From Hydractinia symbiolongicarpus (lineage: Eukaryota; Cnidaria; Hydrozoa; Anthoathecata; Hydractiniidae): a stretch of DNA of 64,000 bases. The stretch lies in the NCBI RefSeq assembly GCF_029227915.1, contig NC_079886.1, positions 18,390,501 through 18,454,500 of the forward strand. Direction: 5' to 3'. Below the pieces are notes generated by a model that searched no databases, had not been told where the DNA came from, and worked only from the letters and a program-made list of their open reading frames with translations. Both the position numbers and the translations under genes were made by a program. How positions within the stretch are numbered: the stretch's first letter is position 1; each line of letters begins with the position of its first letter. Below, in pieces: positions 43,101 through 51,845 of the stretch.

Positions 43101-46100
43101 TTACTTTTTCTAAAAAAATTTTTTTAAAAAGTTCGTTTTGACTTTCTCCCTTTGTAGGCAGCCTCGCCAAAACAAAGACAACAAGTAGAAGCAAAGAAGT
43201 TGTATCTCGAGTCACTAAGTATGTTTTTGTTTTTAAAATTTTTAATAAAGTAATCTTGTTGTAGACTTATTGGATTATATGGTGATGGCGAAGTGTTTAG
43301 CGCGCTTGATTCATTATTTCGTGGCTACGGGTTTAAATATACCGTTGCTAGCCCGTTCTACTTACCACAAACTGAGTTTTGTGGCAAACAACCAAGTTAG
43401 AGAAATGTTATGCATATTTTTGACTGGTAATGTAGGTAAACGAATTTAAAGGAGAAAGACAAACCTTTGTTAATCGCCAAGGACGTTGATATTGATCATT
43501 GTTTTGTTACTATGCTTTCAAAGTACTACACCAACTTTATGAGAAAGAAAAATAAAAGCATCTAAAAAACACTAGAAGTTGCTTCCTGTTTAAGAAAAGC
43601 TTCTTTTTTTTAAGGAAGTCAAGCAAGAGAACATGAAGAATGGAAGCAAATAGAAAGGGATTCGTTAAAACAGCCGGTTAGTTATATACACATTGTTATA
43701 TTTACAAACATTTTCTACCACCCGTGCTGGTGTACATAAAGTTTTTTATTCATTTTTTGTCAGTCCAATGACACTACATCCTGGCTAAAACGGGGCGTTG
43801 TAGGCAAGCCACCTTATGATGAAAACACCCGTGAAATTGTTGGAGCACACCGGGTAACCTCCGACATTGTCAAACAAGTAAGCTTATTCCGATATGATAT
43901 TTACTTCCGTCGTATATATACCGTATGTTCTCTCTCTAATTAGAACTAGACCTATGATGTGAGATCACTCTGTGAGCACATACAAATACAGTTCACCTTC
44001 TAATTAACGGATACACTCTAGAAAGAGAACACATCTAGTTAACGGACAAAAAATGATTGCATCAACAAAACCACAGTCAAATCCTTGCAGAAGACTCTGT
44101 AAATAGTAGCTGATACCAATTCGAGGACACTCGAATAACTGACAGTTTTCGTTACGCGAAATGAACTTTCATACTAGACATTTCTCTAATTAGCAGAAAG
44201 GAATAGGAATACCTTTGTTGATATCAACTGTTCATATTTTCTTCGTGAAAAGTTTAAAAATCTTGTTATTCAAAATGAAAGAAAAAAGTTCTGTTAAAGA
44301 TTTTTTAGTTTTCTCCCTCTTACCCTAACCTAAGCTGACTTGACTATGGGTAACCTAGTTAGCGGGTTAAGGCTTTTTTCGTGGAATTGAAACGGGAGAA
44401 TAGCGTACACCTCTAATTGGCAGACAAAAAAGGGTTCGAACAAAGTTGTACGCTAATTAGAGAGTCGACTGTAATTGATAACGATAAGTTATAATTATTA
44501 AATTACCATTTTGCAATAATTTGACTAACCAGCTCTCCTGTTTTTTAATGCTTACCAAAAATGTGTTTATATATTAGCGAAGTATGTACTTTATGATCAT
44601 CCAATGTTGAACTTCTTTCACTTTGTTACTTGATCGCTGCCCTGTCTTTGTGTTTAGCGACTAGAGAAACAAGTGCAGCGTAAGGAACGGGGCGGTGTTA
44701 GTGGAGGCGATTGGAACGATGAATTATCTGCGCAGGTAGCTATTTTATTGTATTAGGTAGATATTCGATGAGGTGGAATTGAGTATTGAAAAATAATTTA
44801 GTCGAGCTTGTGATATTCGACGAAGCGCAGCTGAGCCGAATATTATCAAAGTGAGACTAATTATTTTTCGATGTCCGATCTCACTGAATCCAATAACATG
44901 TTTTATCATCTTCCTTAAAAAAACAAAAAAAACAAACATTTGAGTATGAGATATTCCCATCACCCTTATCTTTTGAATATCTTCAAGAATTAAAGTTGCA
45001 AATCTTTCCAAATCATTTTTTGTTTGTTCTGTTTTCTGTAAAATATGTTTTTTTCTCACGACGTTCAAGAAATAGTGCATATATTATCCACTAACTGATT
45101 GAGCCGCCAAAAAGACAAAATATAAAAACAAATTAACACACCCACCTTTGTACTGTTAAGCACTATGTATTAAGTAAATATCTGGCTAAACAATTTTTAT
45201 CAGTTTACTTCCCAATTAAGTCATTTCGCAAAGCTCCAAATTAGATTTAAAAAATGTAGGACACGAAGGGGACGTATGGATCTGGTGTATGTTTCAAGAA
45301 TATTGACACCCTGTTCTTGGGGCGAGCACCATGTCATCATGGTTGCTATTAAACAGACAGAAGATACTTTAGTTAGTTTTAACATCTGAACTTATCCATT
45401 TGGTCGTTTCGTTTGTGATTTCAGGTTTTTTCTGTTCATATACAAAGTAGTCTTCTGTACAATTTTGTCCAATTAAATTTTTCCCCTTTATATAGCTTAC
45501 CTACCTATATACTGGTTTGTCCTGCTAAATGATTAACTAGTGTGAGGGGGGCAGTTTTAGCAAAAAAACTTCTTGCAGTCTTGCTGGGCTTATTTGACAT
45601 TTAGCTACCTAGCTAAAGCCGTAAAAATTTGAATGCTAATGTTTTATGTGACAATTTGACAGCATGTACGTTTACGTTGAGCTGCTGTGAAATATACTGA
45701 CTAACGTTAAGCAGCTAGCTAGCTTGCTAGCTAAAATCCTTTCTGTTTATCCCTTTTCTATGTTGATGTCACAGGTGACACTATTATCATGTAACTAGCA
45801 AAGTCAGCGACGCTAAGCAAAAGTCATTAAAGAAACGAGAGCTAGCTAGCTGTAAATTTCACTTAACCGCAGACACACAAATAACACAGCTTATTAGCTT
45901 ACCATCGTATCTTCAATATGGCGTGCCAAATTAGAGCCAGTTCGACAAAAATCCGTCCCCAAATTTTGAGACCTGGGATTAATAATTTTGCGCTTTATTG
46001 ATTCAGTTAACTGGGATAATTCTGTCTTAACCAAAATGCCTATTACTCTTTCATGAAATATTAAATTTATCGAATCAAATATTCAGTTAGTATGGCTCGT

Positions 46101-48159
46101 GACAAAATTACCGCGATGTTATCTCACGCATACCTGTTATACGTAGGGCCAAAAACGCGTGGCTAGGTCCGTCTGATAAATTTACGACGTTACGGCAATC
46201 ACCTTTAAAAAATGGTCGAAAAAGGAAATGACAGACGGGGTGAATAATATCCCAAATGTATTCGAAATCTTAAAAAACGACTTACGTGTTTCAGCATGAA
46301 CAACCTACTGACGGAATATGGGGAAATTTCGGCACTGATGCGCCAAAAGGAAATCCAAGACGCCAAAAAGGTATATTTACTTTTTGTTAAAAACCATGTG
46401 ATTGCAAAAGCAAATTTTTGGTGTAGCTTTTTGTTTGTTGCGTGGAAAACCTGGAAAGTTAATTATTTTGACCGAAGTGACTGAAAAAAAAGACAGGTCA
46501 TCGTTTAATAAATGATCAACAAGGATAAAGGATTTTTGTTGATTTTTGATGAATTTTGTTGAAAGCTCTGAAAAAGGATTTTCAGAGCCTTCAGTAAAAT
46601 AAGAAATAACAATACCAGTTTTAACAAAAAATTTTTTAGGAAATTTAATTGGTTATAAAATAGGTAAAAGTGTTACTTCAATCAAATGTATATCTTGAAA
46701 ATGATGAAAAAATCTATAAAAATATGGAAATTGAGCTATTTTTTTCAAATTCTCGATTTTTACTTCACTATATATTTATTTAAATTTGCATAAAAGAGTT
46801 AATAGATTTACATATCGCTATGATCTCCCTCGTTGACTTTAAATCTTTATTTCTATTTCTTTCTTTTTTTCTTTTAGTCATAAAATTAGTAAGATTCCCT
46901 CATAGTCATAGAAACCGTTTTAATGGCTATCCTTTGCAATAAAAATCGATTCTGTCTCTTAAATTCTTGACTTTTGCCATAATTTTTTTGGTCACTGCAA
47001 AATCTCCCTTGCAAATAACGGTATTTCACCCTAATTCTTTTAAAAGTTCTTACTTACTACTATATATAAAAAGTAGTCACCCAGATTTCGCTCGTGGAAA
47101 AAAAGCAGGTTCGTAATTCAGGATAAAATTAGATTTGCTAGTATTCAGTCATTACAGTTTATATATTTTGCATTATTAGCTGAGTTTATAAGTAGTGAAG
47201 CGAAAGATGATATTATCAGCAACAACATCACTTCGCCGACTGAGTCATCGTTTAAAAGTGGCCCTACAGTTGCACAAGCGAAGACCCGAAATACAAACGA
47301 AAATTTAAACACATTTGCTGTAAATGATGGGTTGGGCCACACAACACGACAACAGCCTCGTAAGGACTCGTTTATAGATGATCCGACAATAGGGCGAACG
47401 TTTAAACAAAATGCAAGCGAAGGTTTGAACACGTTCGCTAAAAATGATGGTTTGGGTCAAACAATACAAGAGCGCCCTCGTATCGATTCGTTGTTAATGG
47501 ATGGTCCGACTGCATTGCGAGTGATCAACCCAGACACAAGCAAAAATTTGAACACATTCGCTGTAAATGATGGTTTTGGCCAGACAACAAGACAGCGACC
47601 TCGTATCGATTCGTTGTTAATGGATGGTCCGACAGTTGGGAAAATGATTGACCGAAACATAAACGAAAATTCGAATACGTTTGTTACAAATGATAGTTTG
47701 GGCCAGACAACACGACAGCGACCTCGTATCGATTCGTTGTTAATGGATGGCCTGACAGTTGGGAAAATGATTGACCGAAATATAAACGAAAATTCCAACA
47801 CATTCGCTCTAAATGATGGTTTGGATCAGACAACACGACAGCGACCTCGTGTCGATTCCTTGCTAATGGATGGTCCGACAGTTGGACGGATGATTGACAA
47901 AAATACAAACGAAAATTCGAACACGTTTACTGAGAAAAAAAAAGAGGAACCGACAACACGACAGCAACCTTACATAAATTCGATATTAACAAGTCACGAG
48001 GACCCCGTTGATATAATACCAACGTTGCACGATGACGCGTATGCGTTTGAAAGCAAAAAACCTCGTCTGGAAGTTCCCTTTGGAACTGATTACAATAGAA
48101 ATGCTGGAAGAAGACATGCCATTGTACTTAGTGATTCTTTGAAGCGAAAGGTAAAATAG
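25129..48159 (+). CDS. CSPP1: CSPP1-like centrosome/ciliary microtubule protein, 21 exons
   Basis: Exons: 25129-25201, 29595-29761, 33875-34136, 36245-36315, 36657-36719, 36924-36974, 38158-38298, 39009-39051, 39163-39227, 39637-39694, 39776-39826, 41133-41155, 41753-41818, 42012-42120, 42679-42818, 43158-43218, 43615-43676, 43764-43877, 44658-44735, 46295-46370, 47180-48159. They total 2754 nt, 917 residues plus stop, in frame throughout. The ATG is preceded by an in-frame TGA in the same exon. Human CSPP1, a microtubule-end and centriolar-satellite/ciliary protein, has a matching block, [20 protein letters not shown]. Here the block recurs, e.g. SPWGRHGAGAPIRDQQGNLV (exon 15) and GKGGAGAPIVDKDGNVIT (exon 14). 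ENDYNEYLQQKE (exon 4) resembles the CSPP1 YNxFLxxKE segment. The protein is shorter than human CSPP1 (~1200 aa). Exon 15 could alternatively begin at 42656, also in frame. The homology call rests on motif recall. Confidence 0.75.
26394..26595 (+). mobile_element. tRNA-derived SINE (family 1), copy A
   Basis: It begins GGCGCCGTAGTTTAGTGGTT (A box), with an anticodon-arm-like GTGCGGGAGACC and a B box near GGGTTCG. A tRNA-unrelated body follows with ACCATAGCATATCAT and GGGGAGATGGCACACTGTGT. The same order of blocks recurs at 27840-28090, proving a dispersed family. Confidence 0.8.
27840..28090 (+). mobile_element. tRNA-derived SINE (family 1), copy B
   Basis: It begins TGGCGCTGTAGTTTAGTGG, continues through GCAGGAGACCAAGGTCTGAT (B box mutated from GGTTCGATT), then TTACCATAGCCCCCAG and GGGGAGATGGCACACTGTGT shared with copy A. 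Relative to copy A it carries extra sequence (TGTTGGATGTTGCAGGGAG) before CCCTAATTG. Confidence 0.8.
28845..28905 (-). mobile_element. tRNA-like SINE head (family 3)
   Basis: The minus strand reads TCTATAGCTCAAATGGTAGG followed by ACTTCTTTCACAGGACC, matching a tRNA D-arm and anticodon arm. The B box is not clear. It is read as a degenerate SINE head. Confidence 0.4.
29165..29365 (-). mobile_element. tRNA-Lys-like SINE (family 4)
   Basis: The minus strand starts TAACTCAGTTGGTAGAGCAT (strong A box) and continues to GTTGTTGGTTTAAAACCC (B-box-like). A non-tRNA body follows to about 29165, including CTCAATTAGGAGTTTTAAAC. The cloverleaf is not intact. Confidence 0.6.
30095..30160 (-). mobile_element. 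Possible tRNA-like SINE head
   Basis: The minus strand reads GGTGTGGCTTAGTGGTGGAG then CATTGAGTTGATGGCC, resembling a tRNA A box and anticodon arm. The extent is uncertain. Confidence 0.35.
30541..30865 (-). repeat. 3' pLTR direct repeat of the Penelope-like element
   Basis: The 325-bp repeat spans the last ~45 codons of the ORF and the 3' non-coding tail. It matches 32971-33295 with one substitution. It contains a hammerhead-like motif at 30569-30621. Confidence 0.92.
30569..30621 (-). ncRNA. Hammerhead ribozyme-like motif (minimal type I), 3' copy
   Basis: On the minus strand: stem I TTTTACAG pairs perfectly with CTGTAAAA. Between them are CTGAGGA (C3-U4-G5-A6-N7-G8-A9), stem II TGTAT/ATACA with loop AGTGA, GAAA (G12-A13-A14-A15.1), a 2-bp stem III (AC/GT) closed by TCTGA, and A at position 17. 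All invariant core bases are present. Predicted self-cleavage falls between 30577 and 30576. Weak points are a T·T mismatch at the base of stem II and G at the variable position 7. Short-stem-III hammerheads are known from Penelope-like pLTRs, exactly this context. Confidence 0.75.
30730..32907 (-). CDS. Penelope-type reverse transcriptase / GIY-YIG endonuclease, 725 aa
   Basis: The polyprotein copies element RNA into a nicked genomic target. RT motifs are visible in order: SLKDHKENF, PCRLINP, FIQLDIKEFYPSI (catalytic Asp near residue 273), MGSFDGAEICELVGILIL, GLYRDDGLLVL (catalytic DD near 368-369) and VDFLDVTLDL. A Cys cluster CNCRVKRTCPLQGNC (about 575-590) sits between RT and endonuclease, as in other Penelope-like proteins. 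The C-terminal domain has VYIGLTEKEFKERYGGHKLSF (in two parts VYIGLTEKEF and RYGGHKLSF), the GIY-YIG signature with its Arg, then CPLCLQEKLEIL with the conserved Glu. There are no internal stops, so it is potentially active. Start: the ATG at 32907 is the first in frame; a second Met lies about 20 codons later and could be the true start. Confidence 0.9.
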   Translation of the reverse strand: MNINSSWIYLVEHFVLLSSMEKINFAYSLKNIPIPDKNSYKTKLIDKIEAVIKRMRWKMYWINNRDGNTIPQAETFGFKSKNTPPPCTELENFESDLLELFENIEFRNTHDTFQRKLKKDISSIRKSNKVYVFADKTSNIYTMAPDLHEKLLKENVTKTYKKAPPLLEKAINSEAKEIASSYKIDNRAEKLAKSPAFISLKDHKENFHQKHPCRLINPCKSELGAISKSILDRINSDLRNLLHVNQWKNTDQVLNWFSSLHKKQTCTFIQLDIKEFYPSITNNILDEALRFAKEHTTISDKEIRTILHCRKSLLFFNEEPWKKKDIYGCFDVTMGSFDGAEICELVGILILQKLSSIVRKDDIGLYRDDGLLVLRNSRGRSTDTKRKKIIETFKTIGFDIEIQTNLKRVDFLDVTLDLDSETFKPYKKPNDQLQYVHILSNHPKNILKQLPISINDRLVKNSSNEQVFDQAKPEYEEALRKSGYKNLNLSFNKKEPNRIGRNRKRNVIWFNPPFNKNVVNDVGRSFLKLIKKHFTKENNLQKVFNKNNVKVSYSCTENVKSIINSHNKKVSSKQIIDTPTCNCRVKRTCPLQGNCRVQSVIYKCEVTAQNQPKKVYIGLTEKEFKERYGGHKLSFNNKKYMNSTTLSTYIWQLKDQNITPELNWSIVKRVRSYSNKSKSCPLCLQEKLEILSYENKDELLNKRSEIVSKCHHMNKYLLANYKSKD
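32971..33295 (-). repeat. 5' pLTR direct repeat of the Penelope-like element
   Basis: This is the upstream (minus-strand 5') copy, truncated inside the ORF-derived sequence at 33295, where homology stops after GCAGACAAAGT. It carries the second hammerhead-like motif (32999-33051). Confidence 0.92.
32999..33051 (-). ncRNA. Hammerhead ribozyme-like motif (minimal type I), 5' copy
   Basis: Identical to the motif at 30569-30621, 2430 bp away. Cleavage at both copies would release an RNA of one unit length containing the whole ORF. Confidence 0.75.
33296..33800. repeat. Dispersed repeat with internal ~150-bp duplication
   Basis: Two diverged units, about 33408-33560 and 33566-33730, share TATCTC, CAAAAG.ACATG, ATACATTT, ATCAGCGTTTTAA, GGCAACA and CTG(A/C)..TCAGC in the same order. 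It ends TGGATTTCTCCACGGGCCTT then ATCGAC, the same terminus seen at 2309-2328 in a kinesin intron. TGATGACGTCATCA lies at its start. It is non-coding and abuts the Penelope-like element. Confidence 0.55.
34137..36244. other. Intron of the CSPP1-like gene
   Basis: AT-rich intron between exons 3 and 4, with T- and A-rich low-complexity stretches. No mobile element is recognised with confidence. Confidence 0.5.
36657..42818 (+). CDS. CSPP1: CSPP1-like exons carrying repeated GxGxGAP motifs
   Basis: Five exons each carry one copy of a Gly-rich motif: WGKPGGGAPT (36657-36719), LGKPGGGAPLRSDSG (38158-38298), FGRPGAGAPLYDNNG (39637-39694), FGKGGAGAPIVDKDGNVIT (42012-42120) and WGRHGAGAPIRDQQGNLVT (42679-42818). 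Degenerate versions follow in PYGTPRFKRP (41753-41818), VVGKPPYDENTREIVG (43764-43877) and WGNFGTDAPKGNP (46295-46370). Small Lys/Glu/Gln-rich helical exons lie between them. One-motif-per-exon suggests growth by exon duplication. By recall human CSPP1 has one strong copy. Confidence 0.8.
38591..38693. repeat. 103-bp near-perfect foldback in a CSPP1-like intron
   Basis: The arms GGGGATATTATTAACG.. / ..CTTATCAATATCCCC and GTCGAAATTACATTATACAA / CTATGTTGTAATGTTATTTC pair over ~40 bases around a ~16-base loop. It is probably a miniature foldback transposon; the RNA would form a long hairpin. Confidence 0.65.
40419..40500 (-). mobile_element. tRNA-like SINE head
   Basis: The minus strand carries a good B box (GTGGGTTCAAGTCTTAC) downstream of an anticodon-arm-like hairpin (CATCAGCGAGAAAAACGAGG) and a weak A box. 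It lies within a CSPP1-like intron. Confidence 0.45.
43279..43350 (+). mobile_element. Possible tRNA-like SINE head
   Basis: GTGATGGCGAAGTGTTTAGC followed by GCGCTTGATTCATT and CTACGGGTTTAAATA resembles A box, anticodon arm and B box spacing. The match is diverged. Confidence 0.35.
43925..44475. repeat. CTAATTAG/TTAACGGAC-type interspersed repeat
   Basis: Repeated short motifs (TCTCTAATTAG, TAATTAACGGA, AGTTAACGGAC, CGCTAATTAGAGAG) are scattered through this intron (43878-44657) in both orientations. They are similar in style to the blocks at 51380-51840 and 61208-61534. It is likely a non-autonomous DNA-transposon remnant. Confidence 0.4.
44748..44902. mobile_element. MITE-like foldback with ~65-bp inverted arms
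   Basis: The left arm (GAGTATTGAAAAATAATTTA, then ATATTCG) and right arm (CGAATATTATCAAAGTGAGA, then TAATTATTTTTCGATG) are imperfect reverse complements around a short centre GACGAAGCGCAGCTGAGC. The outer bases TTGTATTAGG and CCAATAACA also correspond. There is no ORF of its own. Confidence 0.65.
44903..46294. other. CSPP1-like intron with AGCT-rich repeats
   Basis: It contains clustered AGCTAGCTAGC-type palindromic motifs at ~45600-45860. No coding exon was found between 44735 and 46295. Confidence 0.4.
47180..48159 (+). CDS. CSPP1: Last CSPP1-like exon, 41-residue tandem repeats
   Basis: After the acceptor CATTATTAG (47171-47179) the exon stays open for 326 codons. It contains about six repeats of 41 residues (123 bp). 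The core is QTTRQRPRIDSLLMDGPTVG followed by KMIDRNINENSNTF. Early copies are more diverged (TTRQQPRKDSF, TIQERPRIDSL) and middle copies nearly identical, consistent with recent duplication. RPRIDSLL resembles the RPPSVDSII segment of human CSPP1. The exon ends VLSDSLKRKVK and TAG (48157-48159). A GTAAAA donor at 48151 could instead splice onward, but no further exon is evident. Confidence 0.75.
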
Positions 48160-49344
48160 CGTAGTCGAATTCTGATGTTTGGAACAGAATACAACTGCAA
48201 GGGAATCAATGTTTGCGAAACTTATTCTTTCGGTGTTAATTTTTGCGATTTAGTTTCATAATTAAATTCCGCAAAATTGCGCTTTTAGGGAAAATCGCAA
48301 AAATAAGTTTCACAAAATTAGACAAAGTTGATCAATCACAAAATGAAGTTAAAAAGAACGGTTGAATTGCAACAGACAATAATGTTTATAGAATTATTAT
48401 TTGATATATATGTAGTGATACATATATACTTTTTTTTTCAAACGTAGATATTAATTTCGAATTTTTTCGCGGGAAAACTTTCAATCACAAAATTAAATTA
48501 GAAACAAACAAACAAATTTCAAGCGTGTCAATCGCAAAAGTAAATTCTTCCTTTATGTGAATTATTTTCTTCAGATTAAAATCATAGACACTTTTTTGTG
48601 ATAACAAGAAAATTTGAAATATTTGGAATTTAAAATATTAAATGGCAAATGTGGTGGCATACATGCGCTATATTAAGTAGAATAGAATAACTCGTTAGTT
48701 AAAAAGTAAAAAAAAAAGAATGAACACGGGGACTGGCTACCATTGAGCATCACTTATTGTGTAGCCTAATTTTGGCTTTTAAATTCAAGTTCACTAGAGA
48801 AGCTTTTGTTTTCAACAACAGAAATGTTGAGTTTTGATTGTGTGTGACAGTTTAACTGAAAGTTCAATAGACTTGACAGTGACATTTGTGGAAATTTATA
48901 TTTTGATTTAGGGAAGAAGGAAGTTGCTTTGTGCTAAGACCCAAATCTTGTGATGGCTTTAAAAGGGAGGGGATAACTGCAGTAATTCATTCTAGGGTAC
49001 CGGACCTAAAAGACCTCGAAATTTTTATAATCAGACAAGTTGACCTTAAAGCCTTGAATATCCATCTATTAAACAAATGAATATTATCAAAAACATATTT
49101 GTTTAGTTGTTATAATTTTTTTTGTAACTTCTTGTGTGTCTGCAAACTTTTGAATGTTGTACATCCTATTACTTTCAATGCCTTTTGCGGTTTTTTTTTG
49201 CCTTCTCATTCATTGTTGCGATTTTTTCGTGAACCTTAGAATATGGCAAGGTTTGTAGGATAGAATCTTAAAAACAGCTAACCAGCATATTTCCTGTTGT
49301 TATTACTTGTTTACTATTTATTCTTATTTCTTTATTTCTTTATT
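48160..49344. repeat. Spacer with TTTTGCGAAAA-type repeat remnants
   Basis: Sequence at 48200-48560 has recurring GCAAAA/TTTTGCG motifs with AATTAA in both orientations. Similar blocks recur at ~52150-52290 and ~60540-60615, suggesting a shared dispersed repeat. No gene is recognised. Confidence 0.4.
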
Positions 49345-49349
49345 TATTC

Positions 49350-49432
<83 letters not shown>

Positions 49433-49434
49433 TT
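49345..49434. repeat. (TTTA)n microsatellite
   Basis: Over 20 nearly uninterrupted TTTA units, preceded by a looser TTCTTATTTC run from 49320. Confidence 0.95.
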
Positions 49435-50599
49435 TTCTTTTTTTTTCTTTTTTAGTTGATGTCGCTGCAACACAATTTCTAACTCATAAATAACATGACA
49501 CAAAAAGATAATCTACAAAAGACAATTGTTTTGTTTGTCTCGAAATTTCAATATCTACCTAGATTGATTTGTGTTTGTGTTTGTGGTTGGCATTACCAAT
49601 CCTTTTTTCATCTAATTTAATCCAAACTATACCTTAAAGCAAAAGAAGTTGGTAAGAAGGGACCAAATTTTAGGCTTAGTGGCTAATATTTTGTACGACA
49701 GATGAAATTTTTAGCAAATTTTTTTTTATTTACCTCCCAACTATTTTTACCGACCTAATTATCTTCCGATCGACTTAGATGATGCCGAGATGCATTAAGG
49801 ACCAAAATGCCTCAACAAAAAAAAGGTACAACCGTTAAATATTTCAGTTTATATTTTTAGTTAAATATAATATATAAAAGGAAGAATTTGTTAAATTATT
49901 TTGAATATATTTTTATATTTTCTAAACTCAACTCAATATTTCCAAGAATTGATTCGGTAAAAAATGCTTGTGAAATTTAGTCGATAAAAAGTGACTAAAT
50001 TTTGTGCAAATGGCTAATATTCTCACCGTCTAAAAATTTTTACCAACCGTTCCTTTTGCAGACTTTTTTATGGTTAAAGTATGGTTAAAAATGTTACACC
50101 CAGCGTGAATTGCTTCAAATTTGGTCATGTTGTGCAACGTTATATTAACGGATAAGGAAAAAATACATAAATTTTAAGATTTTTTGGGGGGTGTCATTAT
50201 TCAGAAGTACGTAGAGATCTAATTCACAAATACTAACTAGAGATCGAAAAAAAAATTGCAGTGGAATCAGTTTACCCTTTGTTGTTAGATGTTTTGGTTG
50301 TGGTGCTGGTGGATTTTTTTCTTTTTTCTTTCTTACTATATGACGTAATTTGATTAAAGTTTCAAGACCTACCAATGTGCTAATCGAAGATTTTTTTAAA
50401 TATTTTTAAAGTACAAAGCAATGTATAATTTCTACTTTTCTGTAAATTTTAATTGCAGTCTTATTCAGTAAAAACCATTTTTTTTTTGGCGTAGCAAGCA
50501 ACATATTATTTTTTTATTGACAGGATGTTATTCTATATAAGTTACGGGTAATATGATAAATTGGAAATTATTCATATCCCTCCAGGTTTTATGTATAAG

Positions 50600-50618
50600 A
50601 GTTAGGGTTAGGGTTATT
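50600..50618 (+). repeat. Short telomere-like run
   Basis: AGTTAGGGTTAGGGTTATT holds two to three TTAGGG-type units directly upstream of a satellite array. TTAGGG is the ancestral metazoan telomere repeat, but two units can arise by chance. Confidence 0.5.
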
Positions 50619-50629
50619 GTTTTTTTGCA

Positions 50630-50967
50630 TAATGACCGGTCAATATGCAAAATAACCGGTGTTAATATGCATAATAACCGGTTAATATGCATAATGACCG
50701 GTCAATATGCAAAATAACCGGTGTTAATATGCATAATAACCGGTGTTAATATGCAAAATAACCGATGTTAATATGCATAATAACCGGTTATTATGCATAA
50801 TGACCGGTCAATATGCAAAATAACCAGTTAATATGCATAATAACAGGTTAATATGCATAATAACTGGTTAATATGCAAAATAACCGGTGTCAATATGCAA
50901 AATAACCGGTGTTAATATGCACAATAACCGGTGTTAATATGCATAATAACCGGTTAATATGCATAAT
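50630..50967. repeat. 20-22 bp satellite with ACCGGT and ATGCAT/ATGCAA
   Basis: About 17 units alternate among ATAACCGGTTAATATGCAT, ATAACCGGTGTTAATATGCA and ATGACCGGTCAATATGCAA forms. Each unit has the palindrome ACCGGT (or a point variant) and ATGCAT or ATGCAA. Unit types are interspersed, implying homogenisation of a mixed array. Confidence 0.92.
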
Positions 50968-51369
50968 TCATGAATTTATCACAATTCTCGTGACATATAT
51001 ATTTAGTTTGCGATATGAGATATTTAAAATTCAGGCTTACAATTAGGCTTACAGATTAAGGTCTTAGCAAAACTAACCTTGCGTAGGTTGTGACTGTTTT
51101 TTTAGATTTTATGTAGATTGTATTTTAAATTATGTATTTTTTAAATTATCAGCAAATATTTATTAATCCCAATAGTGGTACTTTTTGAATTAAAGGCGTT
51201 TTTTTTTTCTTTTGTAAGAAGATACGATACGGAAGATTATTTTTCCTGGTGGATTATAACCCCATTATTGTTTATGGCTTTTTCTGCGTCTGGCTGCGAA
51301 ATCTACTGCATATCAACGCTTGTAGCAACCAATTTCAATGTTTTTAGTTAGCTATTCAACTACCATGAA

Positions 51370-51845
51370 ACACCCTTATAGCGGACATCCTTTTTAGCGG
51401 ACACCTTTCCACAACGGACACTTTTCTTGGGAACGGATAAAACGACGGTCAAACTTTCATCACAAAACCTAATTGTAGCGGACACTTCATAGCAGGCACC
51501 TCTATATAACAGACATCATTTCAAGGTCCCGATTTACATTACCCCATGGTACTGACCGGTTTACAGCGGACAGGCTTAAGAATGGGTCATACAAAACAAT
51601 TTTTTGTAAAGAAGATTTGTTTATATTTACTTAAGTCAATGTTTTACATTATAATTTAATAATTTTTCAGGACCATAAAAACGAAAATTTGCAGGGTTTG
51701 CAATACGAAATAATAGCCCCGGGATGGTTTTTGAAAAAATTTGAGCTTCTTTGGGGAAGAACCTCTATGTAGCGGACACCTCTCTATAGCCGGCACTTTT
51801 TTGAGGTCCTGATGGTGTCGGCTAAAAAAGTACTTAAGCCTCTAT
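51370..51845. repeat. GCGGACA-rich interspersed repeat
   Basis: Many copies of (T)AGCGGACA(CC) and variants (AACGGACAC, AACAGACATC, GCCGGCACTTTTTTGAGG) are spread over ~470 bp. The pattern resembles sequences I associate with pogo/Tc1-like non-autonomous elements in invertebrates. No transposase ORF is present. Confidence 0.5.

Noticed and set aside
47145-47908. Minus-strand ORFs with internal repeats opposite the last CSPP1-like exon
   Set aside because: Repeats are inherited from the 123-bp coding repeats on the plus strand; no independent support.
50600-50618. True telomere or chromosome end
   Set aside because: Only two to three units, with single-copy genes continuing on both sides.
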